Notes under the pieces: model-generated | The model's input: only the letters and a program-made list of their open reading frames with translations | The model's database searches: none | What the model was told of the DNA's origin: nothing | Shown: one piece after another, positions 46,553 to 55,279 of the stretch | Layout of the letters: every line of letters starts with the position of its first letter | Numbering within the stretch: the stretch's first letter is position 1 | NCBI GenBank assembly: GCA_021805865.1 | Contig: JAJZDX010000007.1 | Coordinates: forward strand, 1-64,000 | Length of the DNA stretch: 64,000 nt | Origin: Pseudomonadota bacterium | GTDB lineage: Bacteria; Pseudomonadota; Gammaproteobacteria; Steroidobacterales; Steroidobacteraceae | Reading direction: 5' to 3' | Position numbers and translations under genes: made by a program

Positions 46553-46594
46553 CAATATTGGTCGTGGAGACCACCATTACCGGGAGTTCACTTA

Positions 46595-47281
46595 ATGAAC
46601 AGGCACATTTCTAAGCTTGGCCTCATCGCCGCGATTGGCGCGATGGCGGCGGGTACCGCGTTCGCCGGCCCCATGCAGATGACCGTGTCCAGTGGAGGGA
46701 ACAGCAGCACGTTTTTCACGACCAATGGAAGCAGCTACACCAACTCGGATCTGAACGGCTGGGACGTCTCCTATTTTGTCCCGGAGAGCAATTCACCCTC
46801 GACCCAGCCATGGGGGCTTGATCTGGGTGGTTTCACGACTGCCTGCATGAACTCGAGCGGTTGCGGCGCCCTCACGGTGTCCATCAGCGCGACCGGCTTC
46901 ACGACTCCTGTGGGGGCGAATGAGTTTGGCACAACGCTCGGCGGAGCGCTGACGGGCTCGGGCAGTGTCATGCAAACGGCCTATTGGGGCGCAAGCAACC
47001 AACTGTGGGATGAGAGCGGCACCATCGGGACGCTCACCAGCTTGGGCTCCACGGTAGGAGGCGGTCCTGCTCCCGCCATGGACATGTCGGCGTACTCGCT
47101 GACACTCGTCGATACGTTCAACGCCACCTGCACCAAGAGCAATTGCGCATCATTCAGCATCGACGGTGACATCACCGGCGTCAGCACCGTCCCGGAGCCC
47201 GGCACCCTGGCGCTCTTCGGGGCCGGACTGCTCGGCTGCGGCCTCTTCGTCTCCCGGCGCCGTCGCGCCCGTCAGAGCTGA
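46595..47281 (+). CDS. PEP-CTERM protein (XrtA substrate)
   Basis: A 228-residue exported protein. The signal peptide is LGLIAAIGAMAAGTAFAG. The mature part is Ser/Thr/Gly/Asn-rich and of beta type, with two possible cysteine pairs (ACMNSSGCG and CTKSNC). The C-terminal sorting signal is VPEPGTLALFGAGLLGCGLF followed by VSRRRRARQS. Such proteins are exported, cut by exosortase, and are thought to be held in the exopolysaccharide matrix. It is preceded by a sigma-54 promoter and followed by a strong terminator, so it is a single-gene unit of the PrsR regulon. Confidence 0.9.
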   Translation: MNRHISKLGLIAAIGAMAAGTAFAGPMQMTVSSGGNSSTFFTTNGSSYTNSDLNGWDVSYFVPESNSPSTQPWGLDLGGFTTACMNSSGCGALTVSISATGFTTPVGANEFGTTLGGALTGSGSVMQTAYWGASNQLWDESGTIGTLTSLGSTVGGGPAPAMDMSAYSLTLVDTFNATCTKSNCASFSIDGDITGVSTVPEPGTLALFGAGLLGCGLFVSRRRRARQS

Positions 47282-47335
47282 GCGCAAGGCAATGTGACAT
47301 CCCGCGAGGACGTGACATGCACGCGGATGTTCCTG

Positions 47336-47366
47336 GAACGGCCCCCTCGAGGGGCCGTTCTCTTTT
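47336..47366 (+). terminator. Intrinsic terminator, copy 1 of a conserved hairpin
   Basis: The stem GAACGGCCCC / GGGGCCGTTC (ten pairs, five-base loop) is followed by TCTTTT. The identical stem recurs after the next two PEP-CTERM genes and at 58783. Confidence 0.85.
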
Positions 47367-47489
47367 AGGACCCTCAGACCAGGCACCCCCTTGCCGGGTG
47401 TACGCTCATCGACGGCGATAGGACGCGTGGCACGGTGCGCTCCCGGGAGAAACGGCGGCGACATCGTGGTCGGGAAGACCGGCACCGAT

Positions 47490-47582
47490 GTCCCGCTGCC
47501 CGCGGCACTGGCGCTCTTCAGTGCGAAGATGCCCGGCTGGACGCTATTCATTGCCTGCCGCCCCGCCGGGTCGGTTGGCGCC
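47490..47582 (+). pseudogene. Possible relic of a VPLPA/PEP-type sorting signal
   Basis: In the 517-base gap between two PEP-CTERM genes, one frame reads VPLPAALALFSAKMPGWTLF. This resembles the motif-plus-helix of the VPLPA or VPEP sorting tails, but no proper exported protein precedes it and the basic tail is degraded. It may be what is left of a duplicated gene. The rest of the gap shows no gene. Confidence 0.35.
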
Positions 47583-47728
47583 GCGCCGAGCGCGAGCGGT
47601 GAGATCGCGCATTGTCGATGGATTTTACGAACAGCCTGATCGTGGCGCCGCACGGATGGATGGCAGCCGGGCCTGCTTTCCCGTAAGCCTTTCATTTTCA
47701 ATGGGTATTCAATGGACCCTCCCTATCA

Positions 47729-47744
47729 CGGCATGTAGCTTGCA
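47729..47744 (+). promoter_or_regulatory. Sigma-54 promoter of the PEP-CTERM gene at 47799
   Basis: CGGCATGTAGCTTGCA fits the -24/-12 consensus, with GG and GC ten bases apart. The start point would be near 47755, about 45 bases before the gene. Confidence 0.75.
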
Positions 47745-47798
47745 TGTAGTGATTTCACGAGGCGTTGCGGAAGGCACGCCATTTTGGAGGTGCGTATC

Positions 47799-48509
47799 GT
47801 GATGCGATCAACCAAAGCGGTTTGTGCAGTTGCGGCCGCGGCCGCCGGCTTGTTCTGGTCTTTCTCGGCCTGCGCCGCTGCGCTGCACGCGTTCTGCTAT
47901 AGCCCGACACCGGCGTGCTCGGATAACGGCAGCGTCACCCCGACCACCGCCTCCTCGCCGAACTTCGGGTTCTGGTCTGCCTCGGGGCCGGCGACCGGGG
48001 ATTTCCTGGTCGATATTCTGGTCCCCAACAACTACACACTGCCCTCCGGCTTCACCGTCACCGGCGGCGGGAACGGCGCGGCAACGGCCTCCGAGTCCGG
48101 CTCGGGGTGGACGGGCGGATTCCTGGATACTTATCTCGGGCTCTCCGCCTCGCCAAGCAATCCCCTGAGCGCCTGGCTTCGCACCACCCAGGGCAATGAT
48201 CCCGGCGCCAGCGGCTATTACGTGTTCCAGGCGAATCTCGGCACCAACACGCTCGCCGGCGCGGCCGGATCCGGACCCGATCTAAATGCCGGCACCCTGC
48301 AGGTGGGCACGGTGGTGGTCGGTTTCCTGGGTCCGCAGACCTGCAAGAAGGAAGAAGCATGCAGCGACTGGATCGGGACCCCCAACAGCGCCGCGCTGTA
48401 CGACGGGACGAGCACCACCGTCCCGGAGCCCGGCACCCTGGCGCTGTTCGCCGCGGGACTGCTCGGCTGCGCGCTGGTGGCTGCCCGCCGCCGCGCTCGA
48501 CAGAGCTGA
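47799..48509 (+). CDS. PEP-CTERM protein (XrtA substrate)
   Basis: About 236 residues. Start is GTG at 47799 or ATG at 47802; a GGAGG lies 8 or 11 bases upstream. The signal peptide is VCAVAAAAAGLFWSFSACAA. The mature part is a beta-rich domain with Cys-containing ends (FCYSPTPACSD, TCKKEEACSDW) and GASGYYVFQANLGTNTLAG. The tail is VPEPGTLALFAAGLLGCALV with AARRRARQS. The promoter-gene-terminator layout is the same as at 46595. No known enzymatic domain. Confidence 0.9.
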   Translation: MMRSTKAVCAVAAAAAGLFWSFSACAAALHAFCYSPTPACSDNGSVTPTTASSPNFGFWSASGPATGDFLVDILVPNNYTLPSGFTVTGGGNGAATASESGSGWTGGFLDTYLGLSASPSNPLSAWLRTTQGNDPGASGYYVFQANLGTNTLAGAAGSGPDLNAGTLQVGTVVVGFLGPQTCKKEEACSDWIGTPNSAALYDGTSTTVPEPGTLALFAAGLLGCALVAARRRARQS

Positions 48510-48546
48510 GCGTCTCCGCCACGTCCTGACACCTTGGCGGTGTCCC

Positions 48547-48579
48547 GAGAACGGCCCCCTTGCGGGGCCGTTCTCTTTA
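48547..48579 (+). terminator. Intrinsic terminator, copy 2 of the conserved hairpin
   Basis: GAGAACGGCCCC and GGGGCCGTTCTC form a 12-pair stem followed by a short T-run (TTTAT). It has the same core stem as at 47336, 49362 and 58783. Confidence 0.85.
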
Positions 48580-48738
48580 TGATGTCAGGATGCCTGCGTC
48601 AGGAGCGCAGGCCCGCGACGCGGCACGTCTGTATTTGACATAAAACTTGTCGGCAAACCTTACATCTGCCGGGAACAGGGTTTACCCAAAGGATGCACCC
48701 GGGGCACAATTGCTTGTCTTGGAGATGATTTTTCTCCG

Positions 48739-48754
48739 TGGCATGGAAGTTGCT
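48739..48754 (+). promoter_or_regulatory. Sigma-54 promoter of the repeat-rich PEP-CTERM gene
   Basis: TGGCATGGAAGTTGCT is a clear -24/-12 element, with GG and GC ten bases apart. It lies 43 bases before the start codon at 48797; transcription would begin near 48766. Confidence 0.8.
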
Positions 48755-48796
48755 TAATTCCCGCCAGCAGCGGAACAACCCCGCATGGAGGTCTAC

Positions 48797-49324
48797 ATGA
48801 GCTCGTTTACCGCATTCGTTCGTCCGTCGGCCCTGGCACGTGCCACCCTGAAGTCTCTTACGCTTGCCGCCGTTGGGGCAATCGCACTGGCTTGCGTGCA
48901 GCCGGCCCACGCGAATCCCTACCCGGGCCACTACAACAACCAGAACAACTCCGGTAATCAGGGTAACGACGGTAACCAGGGAAATTACGGTAACGACGGC
49001 AACCAGGGTAACGACGGCAACCAGGGAAATTACGGTAACTACGGTAATCAGGGCAACGACGGTAACCGGGGAAATTACGGTAACGACGGCAACCAGGGTA
49101 ACGACGGTAACCAGGGAAATTACGGTAACGACGGCAATCAGGGCAACGACGGCAACCAGGGAAATTACGGTAACGACGGCAATCAGGGCAACGACGGCAA
49201 CCAGAACAACTGCGGTGGCAAGGGCAAGTACAACGTCCCCGAGCCGGGCACCCTGGCGCTGTTCGCCGCGGGACTGCTCGGTTGCGGGCTGTTCGCCGCC
49301 CGCCGCCGCGCAAGGCAGCGCTGA
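48797..49324 (+). CDS. Asn/Gly-repeat PEP-CTERM protein
   Basis: About 175 residues from the ATG at 48797; a GGAGG five bases upstream supports it over the ATG at 48785. The signal peptide is LKSLTLAAVGAIALACVQPA, cleaved near HAN. From about residue 48 to 137 the protein is built from five-residue units, GNQGN, GNDGN and GNYGN, about 17 in all, with almost no hydrophobic residue. After a short CGGKGKYN segment comes the sorting tail VPEPGTLALFAAGLLGCGLF with AARRRARQR. It is likely a disordered, hydrated matrix protein. Identity to other PEP-CTERM tails here is high. Confidence 0.88.
   Translation: MSSFTAFVRPSALARATLKSLTLAAVGAIALACVQPAHANPYPGHYNNQNNSGNQGNDGNQGNYGNDGNQGNDGNQGNYGNYGNQGNDGNRGNYGNDGNQGNDGNQGNYGNDGNQGNDGNQGNYGNDGNQGNDGNQNNCGGKGKYNVPEPGTLALFAAGLLGCGLFAARRRARQR
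48955..49204 (+). repeat. Tandem coding repeat (15- and 30-base units)
   Basis: The Asn/Gly units are encoded by near-identical short repeats (ggtaacgacggcaacc, aaattacggtaacgac and variants). They recur every 15 or 30 bases in frame. Unit number may vary between strains by slippage without breaking the frame. Confidence 0.8.
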
Positions 49325-49361
49325 GCGGCTGCGGCAAGTCCGGGACTGCAGGCGTCCCAGA

Positions 49362-49392
49362 GAACGGCCCCCTCGCGGGGCCGTTCTTTTTT
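49362..49392 (+). terminator. Intrinsic terminator, copy 3 of the conserved hairpin
   Basis: The stem GAACGGCCCC / GGGGCCGTTC is followed by TTTTTT. It ends the transcript of the Asn/Gly-repeat gene and lies within direct repeat A. Confidence 0.9.
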
Positions 49393-49438
49393 GAAGCGCC
49401 GCGCAGCGAAACGGGGGCGGGTCCGCTACCGTGAAGGA

Positions 49439-49629
49439 ATGGCGGCAGATCCCCAAAGCCTGGCCGGACCCCAGGGCCCCTTGCGAGCGGCCGCAACCGG
49501 CCGCTCCCTGCGTTCACGGTCGACGGGGAGGATTCTTTTCAGGTCGCGGCATTGGCCTCCGCGCTCTCGCGGGACAGCTGGGCCACGCCTGAGTGCCATG
49601 TGAAGCGCAATACGGAGCGTCTGCCGGCT
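49439..49629 (+). pseudogene. Truncated 5-prime copy of the polysaccharide deacetylase gene
   Basis: The ATG at 49439 corresponds to the start of the intact deacetylase at 58860, and both begin AADPQSLAGPQ. A one-base loss near residue 12 shifts the frame, so the product turns into an Arg/Ser-rich nonsense tail. Similarity ends at about 49629, where unrelated sequence begins. It is clearly non-functional. Confidence 0.8.
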
Positions 49630-50251
49630 TCGCCTGCCCCCTCACGGGGACCTGCGCATGACTCGGGGTCGATGTGGTTCGCCAAACCTGCCTCACCGTG
49701 GACTTCCCGCCTGGCGACATTGATTCTTCGCGGGCGAAACTCGATTGTCGCTGCGTGACTTCCACCACTTGCTCCTCGCCGGTCTCCCGGCGCATCACAA
49801 AGGCTTGGCAAAGCTGCCTCCGACGGCGCTGCGCGCCGAGGGCCCCGGGGTTCGATGCCAATCAAACTACCGGGCCTTCCTCTATCTGCATCTCACACCT
49901 TCAGCGTAGCCGAAATGGATCAGGCCGCATCCCGATGCAGGTGCCGGCACCCCCGGGAATCCCATCGCAGCGTTAGCTCTCTGCCCGGCCTCTCAGGCCG
50001 GGCAGACTGCGCCGCCGTTCTGGCGAGGCGCAGAAAAACGACGTCGATGAGGCGAAATCGGAAGCGGACGGGAGGCAGACCCGAGCGCCGAGACTCACCC
50101 GGTCAAATCAAAACCGCGCCCCAACCCCAGAATCAGCCGGTTGCTGACCACCGTTCACACCAGAAGCGGGTGGCCGAAGGATCGCGACTGTGCCTCGCGG
50201 ACAACTGCTTGCATGCAGGGGTCTCGGCCGCAATCGCGATGGGCATCGCCC
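49630..50251 (-). other. Possible group II intron remnant and non-coding region
   Basis: On the minus strand, a frame at about 49640-49700 reads GLANHIDPESCAGPREGAGE. This resembles the spurious reading frame often seen in the 5-prime RNA domain of bacterial group II introns. No reverse transcriptase follows. From about 49870 to 50251 I find no gene, only an 11-pair palindrome at 49981-50005 without a T-run. Confidence 0.35.
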
Positions 50252-52381
50252 TCAGAAGTTTGCCGTGACTTCCACGCCGTATGTGCGCGGCTCGGCCAGG
50301 GACCCGATGTCGTAGGGCAAGCCGGTGAACTTCGAGGGGTTGTAGTCCTCGTAGTAGCGCTCGTTGCCGAGATTCCTGCCCCAGAGATAGACGCCCCAGG
50401 GGGCAAACTCGACCCCGGCCCGGGCGTCGAGCAGGTTCAGGGGCTTCTGCACCGCGCGATTGTAGACCTGCCAGTACTGCTTGCCATCGTGGGTGAAATC
50501 CACCCGCAGTGTGCCGCGGTAGCCATCGCCCAGCGGCCGATCATACTGGAACCCCACCTTGAGGTCCCAGGGAATCGTCTTCGGCGTGTGATTGCCGTCG
50601 ATTCCCGGGAAGGCGTTGCTCACCGAGGAGCTGTTGACGATGTCCGTGTGGGTCGTGCCGACACCGCCGAACACCTGCAATCCGCCGGTCACGACCGCCT
50701 GGACGCTCAGCTCGAGTCCGCGGATGTGCACGCGGTTAAGATTCTGGATGATCTGCGAGCCGTTGGTCGCATTGACGAAGAAAAACTGGTAGTTGTGATC
50801 GACGTCGTAATAGTAGTCGCCGTTGACGATGAGCCGCCGATCGAGCCAGCTGGTCTTGAAGCCGGCCTCGTAATTGGTGAGCGTCTCGGGGCGGAAATAC
50901 TCGGAGAACGGCGCCGAGATGCCCGGTGAGTTGAAGCCGCCGCCGCGAAAACCCGTCGAATAGGTGAGGTAGCCGAGCGCCCGCCTCGTGAAATGATATG
51001 TCAGGGTCGCCTTGGGCTCCGAATCCGTCTCGGTCTTGCGCGCCACGCCACCGAAGCCCGGATTGGCGAGGTTCGTCTGAGCAAGGGTATTTGAATCGTA
51101 GCGCAGAGCGACGGTGGCCGTGAGGCGATGCGTCAGGTCGTAGTCGGCCTGTCCGTAGAGCGCCCAGGAATGGTTGTGATCGGCCTCGTTGCGGTTGATG
51201 ATCACCGCGGCCGGGTTGTAGAACTGATCCGACCCGGTCGGGATCTCGAAGAACGCCCGGGTGAGGAGCGACTTGGTGGTCTGCTCGTAATAGGCTCCGA
51301 TGAGCCAGCGCAGCCGCTGCGCATTCGGCGAGGCGAGGTGGATCTCCTGGCTTGTGATCGCGGTCGACAGGTTCTGCCCCTGTCCCACCGGCCCGAGGAA
51401 GCCGAACAGACCTCCCGGATTGATCGTCGGGTTGGTGAAGTCCAAAGACCCGCGGTAGTCCTCGAGGAGGTTCGTGTAGCCGGTGACGCCGGTCAGGGTT
51501 GCGAAGCCCAGATTGGCGTCGAACTTGAACGCCAGGTCGCTCACGTGACCGGAGCTGGCGCCGAGATAGTCGCTCTGGGGCGGCTGGATGTCATTCGCAT
51601 TGCCGCTGAACACCACGCTGTCCCAGGTCGCGCCTCCCTTGAAGCCGTTGTAGTCCCCGCGCAGATCGAGAGTCAACCAGCTCGTCGGCAGGGCAAGCAG
51701 CCGTGCCCGGATCGTATCATCGTGATTGACCGCATCGACGTTCCTGCGCAGGTAGGGATTCCTGATGAGCCCGCCGCTGCCGTGCACGTTGCCGTCGATG
51801 CTGAAGAGCAGCCTGTCCCTGATGAGCGGTCCGGAAACGCTCGCCGTCGCGGCGTACGCACGGCCATTGCCGTATTTCAGGTCGAGGTGCGAATGAAACC
51901 GGTTGGTCGGTCCGCGCGTGGTGATGATCATCACGCCGCCGATGGCGTTCTGGCCGTACAGGCCGCCCTGGGGCCCCATGAGCACCTGCACCTGCTTCAC
52001 GTTGAACAGGTCCATCAACAGCTGCTTCTGGCTGTTCTGCGCCACGCCATCGACCACCACCAGCATCGGCGGATCGGCGTTGTTGATCTCCGAGACGCCG
52101 CGGATGGTCACGAAAGAATTGAGGAACGTGAACGAATTCGCCACCGTCACGTTCGGGATGAGATTGAGCGCCTGCTGGGTGTTGCTGACGTCGGCGGCCG
52201 CCAGCTGCCGTCCCGAGAGCGCCGTCATCTGTATGGGCACGGACTGGATGTGCTGGGCGCGTCTTTGCGCGGTGACGATCACCGGCTGCAGCTGCTGGGT
52301 CACAGCGGGCTGCGCGGCGACGGCAATACCGCTCCACGCGGCAAGAACAACGGCCATCAGGCCTGTGGCGGCGCGATTCAT
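50252..52381 (-). CDS. TonB-dependent outer-membrane receptor
   Basis: About 709 residues from the ATG at 52381. The signal peptide is MAVVLAAWSGIAVAAQPA. A TonB-box-like QLQPVIVTAQRRA precedes the plug domain (AADVSNTQQALNLIPNVTVA, FVTIRGVSEINNADPPMLVV, VQVLMGPQGGLYGQNAIGGV). A 22-strand-type barrel follows and ends YGVEVTANF with a C-terminal Phe. It is of the type that takes up unknown small organic molecules. It is the last gene of the minus-strand block with the hydantoinase and DUF917 genes, 70 bases from the latter, so its ligand may be their substrate. Confidence 0.9.
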   Translation of the reverse strand: MNRAATGLMAVVLAAWSGIAVAAQPAVTQQLQPVIVTAQRRAQHIQSVPIQMTALSGRQLAAADVSNTQQALNLIPNVTVANSFTFLNSFVTIRGVSEINNADPPMLVVVDGVAQNSQKQLLMDLFNVKQVQVLMGPQGGLYGQNAIGGVMIITTRGPTNRFHSHLDLKYGNGRAYAATASVSGPLIRDRLLFSIDGNVHGSGGLIRNPYLRRNVDAVNHDDTIRARLLALPTSWLTLDLRGDYNGFKGGATWDSVVFSGNANDIQPPQSDYLGASSGHVSDLAFKFDANLGFATLTGVTGYTNLLEDYRGSLDFTNPTINPGGLFGFLGPVGQGQNLSTAITSQEIHLASPNAQRLRWLIGAYYEQTTKSLLTRAFFEIPTGSDQFYNPAAVIINRNEADHNHSWALYGQADYDLTHRLTATVALRYDSNTLAQTNLANPGFGGVARKTETDSEPKATLTYHFTRRALGYLTYSTGFRGGGFNSPGISAPFSEYFRPETLTNYEAGFKTSWLDRRLIVNGDYYYDVDHNYQFFFVNATNGSQIIQNLNRVHIRGLELSVQAVVTGGLQVFGGVGTTHTDIVNSSSVSNAFPGIDGNHTPKTIPWDLKVGFQYDRPLGDGYRGTLRVDFTHDGKQYWQVYNRAVQKPLNLLDARAGVEFAPWGVYLWGRNLGNERYYEDYNPSKFTGLPYDIGSLAEPRTYGVEVTANF

Positions 52382-52450
52382 GTCTGTCCCCCCGAGTTTC
52401 GTCGTTGTCATGGTCGCAATGGTTCAGCTGTCAGCGGTGGTCGATCGAGG

Positions 52451-53548
52451 TCATGGTGTTGCGGCGAGGATTTCGATGGGCACGAACGGGTGATCGAGCC
52501 TGAAGGCCTGCGGTCCGAACACCGCCAGGGCATCGCTGGTGCGCAGCGCCGGCGGCGCGCTGACCCCGAGCACGCTGACCCGCTGGCCATAGCGCAGGCC
52601 CTCCGTCGTGATCGGTTCGGCGCTCTCCCGATCGACCACGACGATCAGATCGGGGACGATGGCGATCACGCGTCCGTCCCGCTGCGCGCAGAGATTCTCG
52701 TTCTGGAACTGGATCTCGAGGCGCGCACCCCGACCGTCGAGGGCTTCGAGCACACATCGCCCGAGAACCCATCCCCGCGTCGTCTCGCGCTGCACGTCGA
52801 TGATTTTTCCCTCGAAGAGCAGGTGGGCATGACGGTAATAGGGCGTGGTGCGCAGATACGCGAGCAGCGCCGCGACCGGCTCGCCGGCGCTGCGGCCGGC
52901 GCTGATCGCCCGGCCGATGCCATATGCCACCGACAGCGTCGCCGCCACGGCGGTGCGCTTCGCCTCCGCGCCGGTCATTGGATAGCAGGAGAGCATGGCC
53001 GAGGCGCCCATCTGCACCACGAGCGCCCGCCCGATTTCCTCGGCGGCGACCGCCGCGCCCGTCTCGATGATGACACTCTCGCCGTGCTCATTGGCGATCA
53101 CCATCGGCGTGCAGGCGACACCGTAGACGTTGAAGGACACCATCTGGATCGACGGGAAGGCCCGGCCCATCCCATCCGCATCGACAACGGGCAATCCGCG
53201 CAGGGCCGCATAGGCGACCGGCAGCGTCGCGTTGATGCCGCCGCACTCGGCCGCGATGATGACATCCGCGCGGCGACCGAGGAATCGCTCGAGCTTGGAA
53301 ACCGCCAGATGCGCCTCCTCGAGCGAGAACAGCTTCTCCACGAGGACGGTAGGCGCCCCCATGCCCGCGACCGAAAACACGTTGGCATCATCCGCCACGG
53401 CCTCGAGCGCCAGCAGCTGCGGGGCGCCGTACTGCTCGATCGCGTGGGCACAGCACAGGCGGCCGATGTACGGATCACCGCCGCCGCCGGTGCCGAGGAA
53501 AGCCGCCCCGCGCGCAAAGTCCTCGAGCATCGCGGTCTCGATCTTCAT
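52451..53548 (-). CDS. DUF917 / S-methyl-thiohydantoin desulfurase-like protein
   Basis: A 365-residue protein starting at the ATG at 53548 in an ATGA overlap with the hydantoinase stop. It begins MKIETAMLEDFARGAAFLGT with the glycine-rich GTGGGGDPYIG, then VVDADGMGRAFPSIQMVSF and VYGVACTPMVIANEHGESVI. The C-terminal half is VIAIVPDLIVVVDRESAEPI and VSVLGVSAPPALRTSDALAV. This is the DUF917 two-domain protein that is often fused to or next to hydantoinase/oxoprolinase proteins. It probably acts with the upstream gene product on a cyclic amide. The exact reaction is unknown. Confidence 0.85.
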   Translation of the reverse strand: MKIETAMLEDFARGAAFLGTGGGGDPYIGRLCCAHAIEQYGAPQLLALEAVADDANVFSVAGMGAPTVLVEKLFSLEEAHLAVSKLERFLGRRADVIIAAECGGINATLPVAYAALRGLPVVDADGMGRAFPSIQMVSFNVYGVACTPMVIANEHGESVIIETGAAVAAEEIGRALVVQMGASAMLSCYPMTGAEAKRTAVAATLSVAYGIGRAISAGRSAGEPVAALLAYLRTTPYYRHAHLLFEGKIIDVQRETTRGWVLGRCVLEALDGRGARLEIQFQNENLCAQRDGRVIAIVPDLIVVVDRESAEPITTEGLRYGQRVSVLGVSAPPALRTSDALAVFGPQAFRLDHPFVPIEILAATP

Positions 53549-55143
53549 GCGCCCACCTCCCCCGCCGGCGCCCCCTGCGGGCGCGCCAATGCCAGATCGC
53601 CCGTGACCTTGACCCGCAGGCGCACCGCCCCGCCCGGCACGTACGCGATAGGCAATTCCTCCACCTCGACCACTCTCAGGGTATCCGGGACTGCTCCGGC
53701 AGCGAGCGCGGCGCGTCGGGCCTCCTCGGTCGCCGCCGCGATCGCGCCTTCCCGACCGAGCTGCTGGTACGAATACACCCGATCCACCTCGCCGCCCGCC
53801 TGCGCGATCGAGGCGCCGATCGCGTTGGCAACCCCCGCGGCCTGGGGAACGATCACCTCCGAGACTCCGGGAATGGCCCGGTGGATCAACACCGAACCGC
53901 CCCCCACCAACACCAGGGGGATGGCGGCCGCCGAGGTTTTCATGCGGTCCAGGGCCTCGGCGAACAGCCGATGGATCTCGGCGACGCCGGCCTCGACCCG
54001 CGCCGGATCGAGGCCGGCGACCCGCACGGCATCGCCCATCCGGGCATAGCCCGCGGCGACGGCGATGTCGCTCGCCGTCAGCACGTCTCCGCCGAAGACT
54101 CGGGCCTGCTGCGCCAGCCGATAGCCGACCGAGCGCGGACCGACGCGCACTGCGCCCGCATCGGCGTGTACGAGACTGCCGCCGCCGAGCCCGATTGACA
54201 GCAGATCGGGCATGCGAAAGTTGGTGCGTACTCCGCCGATGTTCGCGCTGATCGCCGACTCGCGCGGGAAACCGCCCACCAGCATGCCGATGTCGGTCGT
54301 GGTGCCGCCGATGTCCGCGACCAGCGCATCGCTCAGCCCGGACAGGTACGCCGCCCCCCGCATGGAATTGGTCGGACCCGAGGCGAAGGTCAACACCGGA
54401 TATTGCGCCACCCGCTCGGCGCTCATCAGCGTGCCGTCGTTTTGACTGATGAAGAACGGCGCCTCGATGCCGAGGGCGCGCAGCGCCGCCGCGAACGCCG
54501 CCACGACCTCGCGCGCCATGCCCGCGAGGGAGGCGTTCATGATGGCGGCATTCTCGCGCTCGATGATCCCGATCCGCCCGATCCGGCTCGACAGCGTCAC
54601 GGCGATCTGCGGGGCTTCCTGCGCAATGATCTGCGCCGCGCGCTCCTCCATCTCGGCATTGACGGGCGAGAACAGCCCGCACACCGCGGCGCACTTCAGT
54701 CCCTGGGCCTGCATCTGGCGCGCGGCCTGCGCGACCGCCTGTTCATCGAGCGGGGAATTAATTCGTCCGTCGTAGTGATATCCGCCACGCACGCAGTGCA
54801 CGTTGTGGCCGATCGCCGTGACAAAATCCCGCGGCCAGTCCATCAGCGGCGGTACGCCGCGCGCGGCCGGCAAGGCAATGCGCACCACCCCGACCGACGA
54901 GAGATTGCGCCGCTCGACGAACGCATTGGTGAAATGGGTGGTCCCGATCATCACGGCGGCGATGCTCTCGGGCGAGCGCTCGGCGCCCGCGCCACCGTCC
55001 TCGAGGATGGCGCGGATCGCCCCCACGATGCCGTCGCTGACGTTGGGCGTCGTCGGATGCTTGTGGAATGCGATCAGGCGCCGGCCGTCCATGAGCACGG
55101 CATCCGTGTTCGTTCCGCCGACATCGACGCCGATTCGAAGCAC
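53545..55143 (-). CDS. Hydantoinase/oxoprolinase family protein (HyuA type)
   Basis: About 532 residues from a GTG at 55143; an AGGGGG run lies upstream. The N-terminus is the ATPase-fold opening LRIGVDVGGTNTDAVLMDG. It continues with AVMIGTTHFTNAFVERRNLS, VLTFASGPTNSMRGAAYLSG, and a second phosphate loop LVADIGGTTTDIGMLVGGF. These are the actin-like ATPase motifs of the N-methylhydantoinase A group, which couples ATP hydrolysis to ring opening. Some longer frame upstream of 55143 is not supported. It is co-translated with DUF917. Confidence 0.87.
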   Translation of the reverse strand: MLRIGVDVGGTNTDAVLMDGRRLIAFHKHPTTPNVSDGIVGAIRAILEDGGAGAERSPESIAAVMIGTTHFTNAFVERRNLSSVGVVRIALPAARGVPPLMDWPRDFVTAIGHNVHCVRGGYHYDGRINSPLDEQAVAQAARQMQAQGLKCAAVCGLFSPVNAEMEERAAQIIAQEAPQIAVTLSSRIGRIGIIERENAAIMNASLAGMAREVVAAFAAALRALGIEAPFFISQNDGTLMSAERVAQYPVLTFASGPTNSMRGAAYLSGLSDALVADIGGTTTDIGMLVGGFPRESAISANIGGVRTNFRMPDLLSIGLGGGSLVHADAGAVRVGPRSVGYRLAQQARVFGGDVLTASDIAVAAGYARMGDAVRVAGLDPARVEAGVAEIHRLFAEALDRMKTSAAAIPLVLVGGGSVLIHRAIPGVSEVIVPQAAGVANAIGASIAQAGGEVDRVYSYQQLGREGAIAAATEEARRAALAAGAVPDTLRVVEVEELPIAYVPGGAVRLRVKVTGDLALARPQGAPAGEVGA

Positions 55144-55279
55144 GCCTCGATCCCCCTGCGGGGCTCGTGCCCCTGTGCGCCGGACTTTACCCGGCGCGAA
55201 TGAGGCGCCAAGGGGGAAAAAAGCTAGGAGCAGAGGCAATTCCGGCAGGAGGGTCGGATCGGGCCCGTACGGGGCCACC

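Larger units (their letters stand above)
49302..49629. repeat. Direct repeat copy A (pair with 58723-59050)
   Basis: This 328-base stretch matches 58723-59050 with roughly 20 differences and one single-base indel. It spans the last codons of the PEP-CTERM gene, the terminator, and the first about 190 bases of a deacetylase gene. Copy A keeps the PEP-CTERM end intact but has a broken deacetylase start. Copy B is the reverse. Confidence 0.9.

Noticed and set aside
48955-49204. Regular short repeats that could suggest a CRISPR array
   Set aside because: The units are in-frame 15/30-base coding repeats of one protein, with no unique spacers and no cas genes.
49981-50005. Perfect 11-pair palindrome with a three-base loop
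   Set aside because: No T-run on either strand and no gene end adjacent on the plus strand; too little to call it a terminator or binding site.
50100-50160. Minus-strand segment that could be the last codons of a porin (ending in ARF-stop)
   Set aside because: Only about 15 residues and one frame-dependent motif; not enough to claim a pseudogene.
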